From: Heterocephalus glaber
Lineage: Eukaryota; Chordata; Mammalia; Rodentia; Bathyergidae
NCBI RefSeq assembly: GCF_000247695.1
Contig: NW_004624751.1
Span: forward strand, 27,776,611 to 27,840,610
Direction: 5' to 3'
DNA: 64,000 nt
Both the position numbers and the translations under genes were made by a program. Of this stretch, positions 11,023 to 24,400 are shown piece by piece. The notes under the pieces are model-generated. The model had not been told where the DNA came from. It saw only the letters and a list, made by a program, of their open reading frames with translations, and ran no database searches. Positions within the stretch are counted from its first letter, which is position 1. Each line of letters starts with the position of its first letter.

Positions 11023-11745
11023 CTATTTTACTCAAAACTCAAAAAGCCTTGTTAGGCAGACTGTCCTCCCCTTTTAAGAGATGAAAAAAATTGAGGTTTA
11101 TGGTCTAGATCAAGTAGTGGACAGGAGAGATTTGATTCTAGATTATAATCATGACATTTCTTGACCTGTGCTATTAAAAAATAGTACCTAGGGTGGCTCC
11201 TACTCTTAAGGGTCCAGAACTCTCATACAGAGCAGTTGTTTTTCAGGTAAATTTTTATCGAGTCTAAAGCCTGTGTGATTACGGCAAGAAGGAAGATTTT
11301 GTTGTCATGCAAAGGTTAGCAATAAGCTTACAAGGTATGGAACACTCCACAGAATAAGGAAATGACAGTGATAATATATCTTTATTTTCTAGGGCTGATG
11401 ATATTCTTTGAATGAAAAAGGTTTTTTTAAAGTAGTAAATACAAATACACATTCTCCACAGGTATTTCCAAACATATACCCATCTACTGCCAATAAGAAA
11501 TTTTTTGAAAATAGCTATTTTATGTGTATCCCCAACTCTTCACAGTTGTGAGCTCAGCAGGAATTCCACTGTTCCCTAGTTCCAGTGTTTGTCTAATACT
11601 CTGTTCTTTTTCTTTCCCTAGCCAAGTCTGAACTGCAAAGGCTGTGCCTGCCTTAGGAATAGAGGTGTAATTTATTCTCCCACATTTACTCACAGATAGC
11701 AATACACATGATGATGCTGTTATTACTGCCTTTCTAGTATTTAGA

Positions 11746-11835
11746 TTTTTTTTTTTTTTTTGGTACCAGGGATCCAACTCAGGCCCTTGCGCCTGCACAG
11801 CAGGCAGCAAAACCGCTGAGCTAAATTCCTGGCCC
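11746..11835 (-). mobile_element. ID SINE
   Basis: Long T-run, GGTACCAGGGATCCAACTCA and GAGCTAAATTCCTGGCCC, with AGATTTTTT on both sides. Confidence 0.87.
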
Positions 11836-12197
11836 AAGATTTTTTAAAGTATTAACTTGAGCTACAGGAAATAAGAATTTCCCCAGAGAAATGAATAGTT
11901 CAAGGATTAAAATTGTGGGAATACCTACTTAATGCCTTTCTACCTCTTTAATCAGATTAGTTTTATATATGTAAGAGTTCTATTACATAGGTTGTAGCTG
12001 AAGTTCATGTATGTATGTTCACAGGTTTTATATAAAAATATATGGTGCCTTCAGTTTTAACATTTTCTCATGTTCTCAGAACAAGTGCTAAATTCTGTAT
12101 AGAGCAGTTCACTGACCCTGTAAGGACAGGAGCAAGTCATCAGCTCTGTCACATTTTTTTATTGTTAAACACATCACTCAAGATATATACAAAAATA

Positions 12198-12203
12198 TTT
12201 ATT
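12198..12203 (-). promoter_or_regulatory. BORA: Candidate BORA poly(A) signal
   Basis: TTTATT on the plus strand, AATAAA on the minus strand, about 150-280 nt after the candidate BORA stop codons. It would give a short 3' UTR. No transcript evidence is available here. Confidence 0.5.
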
Positions 12204-12349
12204 GATAAAAAGTAGAACTGTATTTCAGCAATTTCATGTTGTAGGGGCTTTTCTGTTGTTTCTATGTCATTAAGCCCTTGATTTTTCACATTAAGGAGGG
12301 AAAGAAAAAGCTAAGGATGTTACATGAAGCAGTTTTTTCCCAGTCACCA

Positions 12350-12485
12350 TCACATTATCAATCCTTTGCAAAAAATATATGCGAGGAGCTTCAGCAGTAG
12401 TCTGCTTCTGACAGAGGTATTCTGTGGACCACTGCACTGAGATGGACTTGGGATTTTCACCCAACACCTGTGTTCTGCAGTCTCA
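12350..12485 (-). CDS. BORA: BORA last exon, ambiguous reading
   Basis: The strong acceptor TTTCCTACAG puts the exon start at 12485, and the first in-frame codon is then TGA, ending BORA at residue 535. Sequence like the human C-terminus (RCWVK...SPSQCSGP) follows, but in another frame, as if about 2 nt were lost next to the splice site. An AG four bases further on (exon start 12481) would restore that frame. The stop remembered from human is then CAG, so the frame runs 43 codons to the TGA at 12350-12352. Either the tail is truncated or it is altered and extended; I favour truncation because the first AG has the better context. Confidence 0.6.
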
Positions 12486-15400
12486 CTGTAGGAAAGAAAA
12501 CGCCCTGATTTCAAACAGGTCATAACAATGGGAAAGGAATGAAAAAAGAATTAAGATGTGTTATACACCAGCTCCCCACAATAAATGTAACCATGATGTA
12601 CTGCAGATGTACTAAAAAAATGAAAAAAAGGACAACATGAAGACAGGAGAAATAAGGTGGCCTTCCTTTTAACTTGATTTCAAGAGTTATGTTTCATTAC
12701 ACGTATGCTGATGTTTATAGTGCCTAATAAACTGGCATATAAAATCAAAGGTTGTCTTGTCCAGTGCCTAAAGTTACAATAACTACCAGATTTAGAAGGT
12801 TCACTAATTTCCAAATCAAAAACACCACCTTTGTACAAACACTTTGTCATATCTAAAATGCCTACATGCAACCAAAATCTTCAAAGGCAATTGGATAAGA
12901 GAACAATTCTTAGGTGTTTTATATATGGATTTACAATCTTTCAGTTGTACTATTTCCCTCTCTAGTAATCAAATTCTTCTATTTATTTCCTTTTAATTTT
13001 AAGGATCTTATTTCACTTGCTGTTCCAAATGAAGAAGAGTTAGAAAAGTGTGGATTTAAAAGCCATCTATTATGTGAACAGGACAGGGTAGGCCATAAAC
13101 ATGATAATTAACAAAACTTTAAATAGAATGGGGGAAAAATAGGCTGGAAAAAGTCACAGTAAATGCTGTTGGCCTATAACCACATTAAGCTTTGCATTTT
13201 CTCCATACCTTTGTATTACAAACTTGAAATTTAGTCTCAACTTCAAAGGTTTGTACATCACTTTCTTTGCAGTAACTTTCTGCTCCAGCGGTATCCATAA
13301 TATTGCTTCCACCACTCTGTGTATTGTAGCCACTGTCCATCTGACAGGAGTGAAGAGGACAAAAACCACAAAGGATAAATCGCAAACTAATTCACTTATG
13401 TAATTTACATAAAATTTATTGGAAGGAACTTAAAAGCTAACTATTTGCGTTACTGTATACTTCCTTTCACTACATCTGAACAATACAATGTAATATTCAT
13501 AGTGAATGAAATTAAAAGTAATACATGAAAAGGAAGTTCTAACAGAACTTACTGTTTCTTGATATATTAGTTTACAATTCCTTCCAATGAAATGTCTTCT
13601 AATGTCCTTTACAATCAGTGAACAAACCATGCAGAGCATGGTTTTTGTTATTTTGTATTCATATCCATAAATAAAGGGAGGAATACAATCAGCCTCACTT
13701 TCCAACTCATTTTCTAAACAGCTTGGTTTTACCTCTAAATGAAATCTACATAAAAGGCATGCCACTTTTAATCACACACACATATTAAAAAGGTGAGTTG
13801 CACTGACTCATACCTGATTGTTCACAATAATATCATACGTGTAATGGCTGTAGATATTCAAGTTTTCATGTTAATAAAAACTGTTGCACTCTAAGACAAA
13901 TTGCTCTGGCCAAAAACAGCAAAAGAAAGATTCTACCCATCTCTAACCCATAGGGATATGCTCCAAGACCCCCCAGTGAATGCTTGAAAATCATGTTTTT
14001 ACCTACACATACATACCTATGATAAAGGTTTAACTTACACATGAGGCACAGTAAGAGTGACTATAATAATAAAGTAGAACAATAAGGTTATGTGAATGTG
14101 GTCTCTCAAAATATCTTACTGCAAAAAAGAAAAATCTTCCTGTTCTTTCACCTTTGCACTTGAAGGAAGTACTTTGTAGCTTCTCTTGGGCATACCCACG
14201 TTGCCAGCACGACTACTCTTGCTCTTGGGGGGCATTATTAGGTAAAGTAAAGGTCACTAGGACATATACAAGCACTGCAATATTGTGACCCTCTGGTAAC
14301 TGAGAAGCTGCTAAGTGACTGAGTGGGCAGTATGTGTAGTGTGGATAGGGAGACAGGGATGGCTGGTGTCTTGGGCAGGATGGTGAGGGTCACTGGAGGA
14401 TTTCATCATGCCACTCGGAATGTTTGCAACTTAAAACATGAATTCTTGGGCTGGGGATTTAGCTCAGTGGTTTCGCTGCCTGCTGCGCAAGCGCAAGGAC
14501 CCGAGTTCGATCCCCGGTACCAAAAAAAAACCAAAAAACAAAAACATGAATTCTTATGCCAGGTCCTGTATGGTGCTCTACATAATGCTACTCTTCTCCT
14601 TTCAACATCCCTACTACTTTACAGGTAAGAAAGGCGCAGAAAGGCTAACTTTCACACTGCCATACAGTAAGTAATGTGGTGATGAAGATCGGAGGCTCCA
14701 GAGCCTGAGCTCTATTCACTACATGATACTCCATCTACTTACATAATGCCGAGCATGAAGCAACACATACAACCCCTGCAAGGAAATCACCCAGCACTTG
14801 ACCCTTCCTTCCTAAAGAGAAGCAGAGGGAAGACTACTTTTGCTCCCCTTGTGAATATTTACAACAGCCTAGACAGTGCATTCTGTCACTCAGAAGACAA
14901 AAAAAAAGTTCCTAGTTTTCAGGGAAGGATGTGTATTTGCTCATGGCTGGGAGTCCTGTTCCAATAGAAGAAAAGCCTTGTGACATGTAGGATACAATAT
15001 AACCTTACATTTCAAGGGAAGCACTGTGTTTTGCTATTATCTGGTAGATATTTGATCACAAATGTAAACATCAGGTTGCTTGCAGATAATCTGCCAATTA
15101 CTCTTCCTTTTAATATTCATCATTGCCAAATATCAGACTCAGAACTCAACACTAGTATGTAACTGAACATATTAAGGGAAAGTAAATAGTATAGGTGTGA
15201 GGAAGGCACACAGGGAGTCTGGCACACTGGGCAGGAAGAGCAGGATCCCCTCTTGGGAGCCCTGCGTGGCGGCTGACCTCATCCTCTCATCTAAACCACT
15301 ACCAGTGTCAGTGCCTCCTATGTACCGCACAGATGTCACAGGCCATCTTGTTACTTTCCATAGGGATCAAGGTGGGCATCATTATTCTTGGTAAGAATAA

Positions 15401-18400
15401 AGTACTAAAAAAGATCAGTCATGTTCTGCTCACTGTCAAGTGGATCCTGCCCTATGATCCCACAGCCTGGAAAGAAGAAAACTAATCCTATTAGAACAAA
15501 CTTCATATTCTTAACAGCCATTTCTAAATGTGTCTGTTGTCAGTCATCTTACATCTGCTTTGTTAGTAAATTACTTCCAGTGGTTCACAACTGGAAAAAG
15601 CTGTGCCTTCGATGGGCATTCCTTGAAATTGGGCTCCAGCACATGAGCCCTTACATTATCATTCTCAGTTCCCTTTGCTTGATACCATTCAGAGGATCTT
15701 GTCTCCCATCACTACCGATTTCTCTCATTTAAATATATTGCTATTCCCATCTAAACTAAAAGGCAAAAAAACAAAAAGATTCTGGACTTTAATGTTTTCC
15801 TTTAGCTATCATTTCTTTCCCTTCACACTTAAGCTACTTCAAAAAGTTATCTACATACAATTTCATTCTTCTTTAATTTTCCCTTCATTCTTTTTTCAGA
15901 GGCTGTTCAAATACCAATTTGAACTTCTATTATTATTCCAACAGCTTACCATGGCCTACAAAATTCCTTGCTCATATTTTGACAGTACTAACTATTCTTT
16001 CCTGCTGACGATGTCCCAAGACACTATGCTTTCCTACTGTTCCTTTCTCCTCTGCTTCTTCTCTATATCCTTTATCCAGTCGTTCAACTTTTCCTCAGGG
16101 TTACAAATCTTAGCCCAGTATTTTCATTTCATATATTCCCTGGTTGAACATATTTATGTATTCATTCTATTTTCATTACACAAATATTTAATGAGTAGTT
16201 ACTATATGCCAGGGTTTTTGCACAAAAACATACATCATTACTTGATTAATTAATGGTCTGACTGAGAATGCAAAATTATACACAGATTTACAAAAACATA
16301 TGAGGAGGTCTGGCCTGGCCAGTAAGGTCAAGGAAGGTTTCTGATGAATGTGACCAACAAATTGTGAACTAAAAAGAGCTAGGTAAAGTGGGATGGAAAG
16401 AAATTCTTCACAGTATGTGCAAAGGCCCTCTAACAGAAGGGAACACGGGCTATTCAAACTTCTGAAAAGCCAGGAGGAGTATTGAAACAAAGAAGAAAGG
16501 TGAAACAAGATGAAGGTGAAGAGTGAGGCAGCCAGATCATACAGTTCCTTGGCAGCCACATTATCCATAGTGGAAGAAAAGATGATTCTAAAAATTAAGG
16601 ATAAGATGCAGAAATTAGAACCAAAAGGAGACTTTAACAAGTATGGCAAAAAGTTGTTTCTAAATTGGAGAATGAAAATGAGTTCTAGAGAAGACAGTGA
16701 AAATGACTGAAATTCAAGAAAAGATCCAAGAGGTAAAAGGCTTAAGTTTACAGACCATAAATAAGGGCATTCTGAGAGCTCAGTAGAGTGGCTGAAAAGA
16801 AATCCACACCAAAGAATATCAGTGAAATTTCAAGACACTATAAAAAGAAAAGGTTCTAAACCATCAATAGGGAGGGAAACAAAAAGATGATTTACAGAAG
16901 ATTAAGCATTGAAATAATTTCAGATTTCTCACCAGCAACACTGAAATAGTCAATGAAACAATGTGTTCAAACTCTAAGGGACAATTATTTCTAAACCTGA
17001 ATGTGAGGGAAGAATGAACACCTCATCGGACATACAATGTCTTTAAAAATGTACTCTTTCTTAGAAAGCCACCAGAAAATGTACTCCAGTAAAATGAGAT
17101 GTAAACTAAGAAAGAGAAGAATGGGATACAGAAAGCAAGAGGCCACAGAACACAGGAGAGAGTATGGGAATTTCTAGGATGATGACCATCAGATAGCCTA
17201 GGAAGCAACCAATCCAGGGAAGTAAATCAAAGGCTCTGGGGAAACATGGTTGTGTCCCAACTTGAAAGATACTTCTGTGGCAGAAAAATAACATGAAATG
17301 TAATAATGTGAAATAACAGAAAAATGTATGAAAACATTTTTAAACTATAAAAATCTCTGTAAAAGGTAAACACGATGTGGCTGAAAGATTAAAATTAAGA
17401 ATAATTGGTTGAAATCACAGATGTAACCACTTTTCAGCTCAATATAAGGAAGGGGTCTTTGAAAATGAAATGGAATATTCCTGCAGGTACTCAGGCATAA
17501 CTCAGATGACAATTCAGTAGTGACTTTGGAGAATGTGTGTAAGTTTCCAATGGGTATTTGAATTAGATGATTATCAAAGTGTATTTCAACTAAAGTATTT
17601 TTTGTTTTGGTTTTTTTGTTTTTTGGTACTGGAGATCGAACTCAGGACCTTGCGCTTGTGAGGCAGGACGTTGAACCACTGAGCTACGTCCCTGGCCCAT
17701 CAACAAAATTATTTTATAATTCCTCTATAAATGCCCTGCCAATAAAGAGAGTGGAAAAGAAAAAACCAGTAACAATACCTTTAAGGCTAAGTTTGACTAT
17801 ATGTGCTTTTTCTAGTATGACACCAACTCTAGCAGGTAAAATATGTAAAAGTGATTCTAATGTAATTTTTTTTGAGCAAGGAACCCAGCAGTCAGGATGG
17901 GCAATGTAAGTATGAGCAATTTTATTTATTTACTTTTTAGACAGGCTCTCACTATGTAGTTCAAGCTGGCCTTGAACTAACAGGCTGGGCTCAAACTTGT
18001 GGTGATCCTCCTGCCTCAGCCTCTCAAGTGCTGGGATTACAGGGAGACCACATCAGCTAATTCTGAATTACTTAGAATCCTTCCAGGAGTTCCCAACTTC
18101 AGTATGCACAATCAACACTAAATTGGTACAGGATTGCTGTGAGAGTTAAGTGAATTATATAAATATTGATATTTCTGAATGAACTGGCTAGAAGAGCACC
18201 TGCAATCAAAACACTATGTATTAACAACATCATGAGTCAGTATAAACTGGATTTAATTACACAGACTCAAAAGTCAGACTAGTAGGATCAAATCTTGGTC
18301 CTACCACTTACTGATTATATAAGTGATAGGGAATTTACATAGCCTCTTTGATCCTCAGTTTCCTCATCTGCACAATGGAGGTAATGGTACTCTTACTTTC

Positions 18401-21400
18401 CAGGCTTAGTGATGATAAACTGCATCACCACACACTCAGAACCCAGAAGAGTGCTGGCACACAGTAAGTGCTGTGTAAGGGTTAGATGTCACTATGGCAG
18501 CTAAGGATTCGCCTTGTGAGCATTCTAAGGCCCTTTCCATATTCTCTGCCCTCAGAACAGTACAATGAATGGAACAGTATCTTTCGATGTAAGTGCTGCT
18601 TATGAAATACACATGTGAAAGAAATCAAGATTTTTCTGTTGCCAGGCTTTGGGAAATTGGAAATGTACAATTACATGAAAACTACTGGCTAAAGTCACAT
18701 TTTTTTTTGGTACCGGGGATCGAACTCAGGACCTTGCGCTTGCAAGGCAAGCGCCAGAACCACTGAGCTAAATCCCCAGCCCCTAAAGTCACATTTTTAA
18801 AAAGTACAAAGAAATACACATAAAAGTGCTCTAAACTTTGCTTTCTCTCCCTGAAAATTACATAAAGGTAAAGCAAAAACTGTGGTACTTTTCAAGTATT
18901 GTATCAGAAACTACAGGGGGCCAGGGATTTAGCTCAGTGGTTCTGGTGCCTGCCTCGCAAGCTCAAGGTTCTGAGTTCGATCCCCCGTACCAAAAAAGAA
19001 AGAAAGAAAAAAGAAAAGAAAAGAAACTACATTCCTGTGGCACAAGATTCAAAAACAGAGAAATTCTGAGAGGCTGCCTGACACTAGCAGTCTATAAAAA
19101 TGAAGCTGCTTCATTTCTTTCTGTTCACATCTTCTCCTACTCCAAGTAAATGTGTTAATAAGCACATTAAATATGCATAATTAATTAATTAAAAGAAACT
19201 ATCCCTTCTGGTATTACTTGCTATTGAGATAGATATATATTTGTTTGTTTTTTGAGACAGAGTCTTGCTATGTAATTCAGGCTGGCCTTGAACTCACTAG
19301 TGGTCCAGAATGGCCTTGAACTCGAAGTGATCCTCCTGCCTCAGCCTCCTGAGTGCTGGGATTACAGGTGTGTGTCACTATGCCTGGTTTTGACATTTAA
19401 CCCATTATCCATCTCACACTATCATCTTAGGGAAAAAGGGTAATGCCAAGAGAGTAGGCAAAGGTCAACAGAATCTTAAAACACCTTACCTGCATGTTAC
19501 TGCTTTCACAAGGAAGCACACTGCTTTCAGCAAGGGGTGACAGGCACATTTCAGAGTTTTCAATGCTAAAGGCAATTCCGCTCACAAAGTCAGGTACAGG
19601 CAAACTCCCATCATCAGCGGGCTCCTTAATCCAAGTGTGCTCATCTGCTGCCTCTATAGGACCGACCATGTCCACAGGGTCATTCTTCTCACTTGCAACA
19701 TCCTGCAGGGCGAGTTCTTTCCCAGAAGCGGTGGGCTGACGCTGTGTAATAGACATGGCAGTCACCACTAAGTGCGTGCTATGTGTGGCGTCACTCATCA
19801 ACTGCCGCAGGGGTCCTCCCACAGCATCCCCAACTGGGGACAAGACTTCTGGGGAGAGAACATTCTCTTTATCTTCCTCATCTTCACTGTGAGTCTCAAG
19901 AGCAAAAGGAATCCGGATCAGCGAGGCCCGGAATGGAGTCCCACCTCTGCACATCTCCAGTCTCAGAGGAGACCAATTTTTAATTGGTGAGCAACCATCT
20001 ATATAAGGACTTCTGATACACGGATTAGTAATTCCATTAGAATTTATTCTAGATGAGGCATCAGGAGAATGAAAAGTAAATTTCCTTTGTTCTAAAAGAT
20101 GGGAGAGAAAAACCACATTATAAAACCATGAAAATCAGAAAAACCATAGCTAAATGATAATCATGTTCCATGCCAGAAAAGCTAGATTCCTATAACAACT
20201 GTGTTGTTTACTAAAGTGAATTTTTGAGGTGGAAAACAAGCCAGGCTATGGTGATGCATGTCTATAATCCCAGCACTTGGGAAGCTGAGGCAGGAGGATT
20301 GCTGTGAGTTCAAGGCCAGCCTGGGCTACATAGTGAGTTCAAAGCTAGTCTGAACTACAGAGCAACACCCTATCTCAAAAAATAACAACAACAAAAAAAA
20401 TACAAAACAACAGCACAAGTGAATGTGTCTGAGTAAGGAAGAAGAGGCTCAAAAATAGTTTCTGTAGCTCCTTTCCTATTTTAACTAAAATATCTTACTC
20501 CCTGAAAATTATTTTCTCATAAGGATACTGCTATGATACCAAAATTACTCATGTACAAAGAAAATCTGCTTAAAGCTACAACTTATAGCTGTACCTGGTA
20601 AGTTAAATATATTTTTAAAAATCCTTGTTTTTATGTAAAATATTATATGCAACAGTAAAAGACAAGCAAAGACCTAGAAAATAATATTTGCAATAATAAA
20701 GAGCCTAATGATAATCAAAATGATGGAAATGCTTTAAAGCTTAATGATGACTTACAACTTCATTGGTTTAACAAAAATACAAGTTTTTTTAAAATGAGCA
20801 AAAGCACGTAAACAATCTTCCCAAAAGTAAATAAACATATGAAAAGTATTCAGCCACAAAAATAATAAAAAGTACAGAAGTTAAAGCAATGAGAAACCAT
20901 TTAAACTAACATTGAAGCCTGAATTAACAATCCCCCAAAACAGAACTGGCCAATGAGTCCATTTCACCTAAAGCTATAAATATGTGTAACACAGTATATA
21001 TGTAGGATAATCATTAGCTTTGTGACAAAAAAAAATTAGAAATAATTTGAATGCTTATTAATGGTTCAAAACAAGTGACACATAGAGCTAAGGGTATAGC
21101 TCAGTGGCAGTGTTAACCTTGCACACACGCCACCTTGGGTCCAATCCCCAGCACCACAAAACAAAAACAAAACAAACGATACGTGTATGAAATAGCTTAC
21201 AACCACATTTTTGCATGGTTTAAATGTCCTGAACAACCTATGAAAATATGTACAATAAAATTCTTTGCGAAGAAAAGGCAAGATATAAGTATGAACAAGC
21301 ATGTGTGCAGATAAGTATGTCCATATATACACCCATACACAAATATAAACAGGACTAATGAAAAAAAAGGTTTTCAATTTTGTTCAGTATGAATAGATTT

Positions 21401-24400
21401 TCCAAAATGGTAAACTTTTAAAAATTGGTATTTTTGCTTCTCGTGGTTCCAGTAGGGGAGAGAAGGAGGAAGAGCAAGGAATGAGGCGGTTGGGGGGACC
21501 CGCAGCCACCCGCCTCTGCTCATGGCGTGGGAAAAAGGGGTGTGAGTCCCAGGCGCGAGGCAGCGGTGGTGCCGCTGCGGGAGGGTCGGCGGTGGGGAGG
21601 CAATGGCGGATATAGATAAACTCAACATCGACAGGATTATCCAACGGCTGTTGGAAGTGAGAGGGTCCAAGCCAGTTGGACCAGGCCTGAACCCGTCCAT
21701 TCAGAAAGCTTCAAATTATAGAAACAGTACTGTTCTATATGAGTGACCGATTATGCTTTCTTTATTCTGTGGTGAAGTTGAGGCTTATAAGTCAAAACAA
21801 AGGAAATAATTTGCTGTCCACCAGTTTATACAGAATTCACAGTATCTATGACTTTTTTAAACTAAGATCTGTTAAAAAAAAAAAAAAAGAAAAAGGAAAT
21901 CTGTTTCAACAGATGACCGTGTACAATACCATCTGGTGAAAAAGAATTCAGACTTATTAAATGACAAACTGGTTAAAAAAAAAAAAAATTGGTATTTTTT
22001 TCAGGGAAATGTGTACATTTCTGTACATTATATTTACTTTAAAAAATTAGCCAAATACACTGGCTTTTTTTTTAAAACAAACTATGAATATCTAATTATC
22101 AAAATCTAAACCCACAGATCAAAAGTCATACATGAACTAAATTGTCTCTAAAACTGTTAACTTTCATTGATGTTTGATATAAATAGTGCTAAAGTAACTA
22201 TATTTTACATTATAGTAGAGCTTTGCTGAGAATTCCATTTCTTGAAGGTGAATTGTTCTTTTGTTAAAAAAACCCAAAGTTTCTAAATGTTAGACAAAAG
22301 TGATTATTCAGAATTGTGCAAAAAATGAGCCTCATTTGTAACAAATACACTACAAAATTTCAAACAGCTATTTTATTATGAGACATACCTGAGAGTGGTG
22401 TCTTTCCTATTTGAAGTTCTACTGGTGAGAAAGTGGGTGAAGAAATAGCTGAAGGACTGGTTATGCTTCCCAAACTGTACTTTTTTGCACTACCTTGAAT
22501 AGGACTGGAAGAAAACTGCCCCTATGATAATATAAATAAATCATAAATAAGCACGTTGTTTATGGTTCTCTTCAACTCATGTCACGTGCTATTTGTCTTC
22601 ATCTTGAAAACACATTTACAAATTAGGAATTATTCATAACTACCAAAAGATACCGTTTTTCATTTTTTTGGCACCAGGGATCGAACTCAGGACCTTGCGC
22701 TTGCAAGGCAGGTGGCAGAACCACTGAGCTAAATCCCTAGCTCTAAAAGATATCTTGGAACAAAGACAAGAAGGCTGCTATCCAGTATTTGGATTAGAAT
22801 ATCTTGGTCAAAATATAAATGCACTGTATTTAAGCAAACCATTACATATTGTATCAAGCAACTGTCGGTGCAAATTTACTCCATGAATGCCAACCCAGTT
22901 GTGTTATACTGTAAGGTTGTCAAGATTCAATAAAAAACCCACACTGAGATTCCTTGAAACTCATGATAAATTAGGTCCCTCCCATGAAAACTGGAGTCTG
23001 AATAAAAACATTCCCATGACTAATGAAAATATATGAACTAAGTTAACATTCATTAAGTATAATTATCCAAAGGCAACTATTTCTTTTGAGTGAATTGCAG
23101 GCATAAAGGTCTAAGTACATATAAAACAAAATCATCCACTTGTGAATATTATTCTTACCGAGCCTGGGGTCTGCAGAGGGCTCCTACACCGTACAGGAGA
23201 TAAATCTATTGAATAAAACACCTCAAGGGATGCTTGGGCACTGCTATGAGGACTCTGAGGCGAAGCTGATGGTAAGGAGTCAGAAATACTTCCATTCCCA
23301 TCTAAAAAGAGCTTTCTTCTGAGAGATGAAGAACTGAGGTTTCCAGGAGACTGATCAGCAAATTCATTAGCTCTAAAATAGTCACCTATATTTAAGATTA
23401 GTAGAATAAAAGGAAAATCTAGATGTTTTGAAGAGCAATTGCACTACTGTTACCTAATTTTTTAAAAAAACAGCATGTACCATGTTTGATTTTTTTTTAA
23501 AAGATGGCAAAGTTTAACTGCATATGTTTGTATATGGTGATGTTTAATATCTTACATTATTCATTATTTTTTGGAGCACTTGTATTAATATTATACAAAT
23601 GCCAACAAGAGACTCATAGTTTATGCCTATAGAAAAATTCATTATGATATAAAAGCTAATTCAGGCCATTTCGAGAAAGAGATATTCAGGACAGTTTCCC
23701 CACTTCTTTAGAAAAAAGCACTACCAAGTATTTCCATTTACAAAAAGCCAACAAAACAGATCACTTGATGTTAGTTATTAAAAAATTTTAAAACAGTATT
23801 TACCTAATATATTTTCTAAATTAAAATCCACAGGAAGAGACAGCAATGTCTGACAAGCAGCTGGAAGTAAGCAAATAAATAAATAAATACAAACATGGAT
23901 AAATCAACGATAAAGCACGTGACAGGCAGTTTAGCATGTGCTTTTCCATCAACTGTCTCCCCATGATGCTCGAGGCAAATGAATTATTCCACTTACGCAT
24001 TCCAGTACCTGCCACAACACCTTCCTTGTAAGTGGCCTCCCACTTCCCGCTATTGACAGAAATGTGTTAACGGTAAAAGTTCACCCCCGTTGTGATGCTG
24101 GCACTCTGAACTGAAAAGGAAGCCAGCCTACACTTGGGGTGAGACTTCCCACATTAACACATTTTCAAAAGAATGCTTTCCAAAACCGAAATGATTCCCA
24201 AACTTGGAACAAGACAACAAGAGACCACTGCTGTTTATAAAACATAGCTGGATGCATCTGCTGCAGTACATCTGCTTTTAGAAATCAGCTCTCACAGTTA
24301 TACAGATCGTTCACAAATAGTCAACAATCTCAATTCCGAAGTAATTTTGTACTACATGAACTGTGTTTAAAATCAACCACAGCCTACTGTGGAACTATTT

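Larger units (their letters stand above)
9004..12197. other. DIS3 3' UTR and DIS3-BORA intergenic space
   Basis: DIS3 and BORA converge here. The DIS3 3' UTR starts at 9004 and its end is not clear: no strong AATAAA is near, only a weak ATTAAA at 9630. ID SINEs lie at 9859, 9988 and 11,746, and a Tigger7/MER2-like relic at 10,733. The rest shows nothing I recognise. Confidence 0.6.
13341..19489. other. BORA intron 10
   Basis: 6.1-kb intron. Recognised content: Tigger relic (13,935-14,290), ID SINEs (14,448; 17,600; 18,705; 18,915), L2 fragments (15,930-16,060 and 16,160-16,740), B1 SINEs (17,935; 19,238) and a MIR (18,262). Stretches 13,341-13,930, 14,560-15,900 and 16,750-17,590 hold nothing I can name. 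Confidence 0.6.
20092..22388. other. BORA intron 9
   Basis: 2.3-kb intron with a B1 SINE (20,232), an old ID-like SINE (21,088) and the PPP1CC retrocopy (21,436-21,984). The stretch 20,390-21,085 is AT-rich without a recognised element. Confidence 0.65.

Noticed and set aside
13154..13369. 71-codon minus frame overlapping BORA exon 11
   Set aside because: It is the wrong frame. The adjacent frame carries the DSGYNT degron and joins in phase with exon 10.
14449..14520. tRNA-like A and B boxes suggesting a tRNA gene
   Set aside because: The same unit recurs over a dozen times with A tails and target duplications. It is an ID SINE, not a functional tRNA gene.
15675..16253. 192-codon open frame on the plus strand
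   Set aside because: It overlaps L2-type repeat sequence, has Phe/Ser/Leu-rich low-complexity composition expected of pyrimidine-rich DNA, lacks a domain and lies in a BORA intron with no matching splice pattern.
21739..21939. 66-codon frame after the PPP1CC-like part
   Set aside because: It lies in the retrocopy's 3' UTR and runs through an internal A-run; it is unlikely to be coding.
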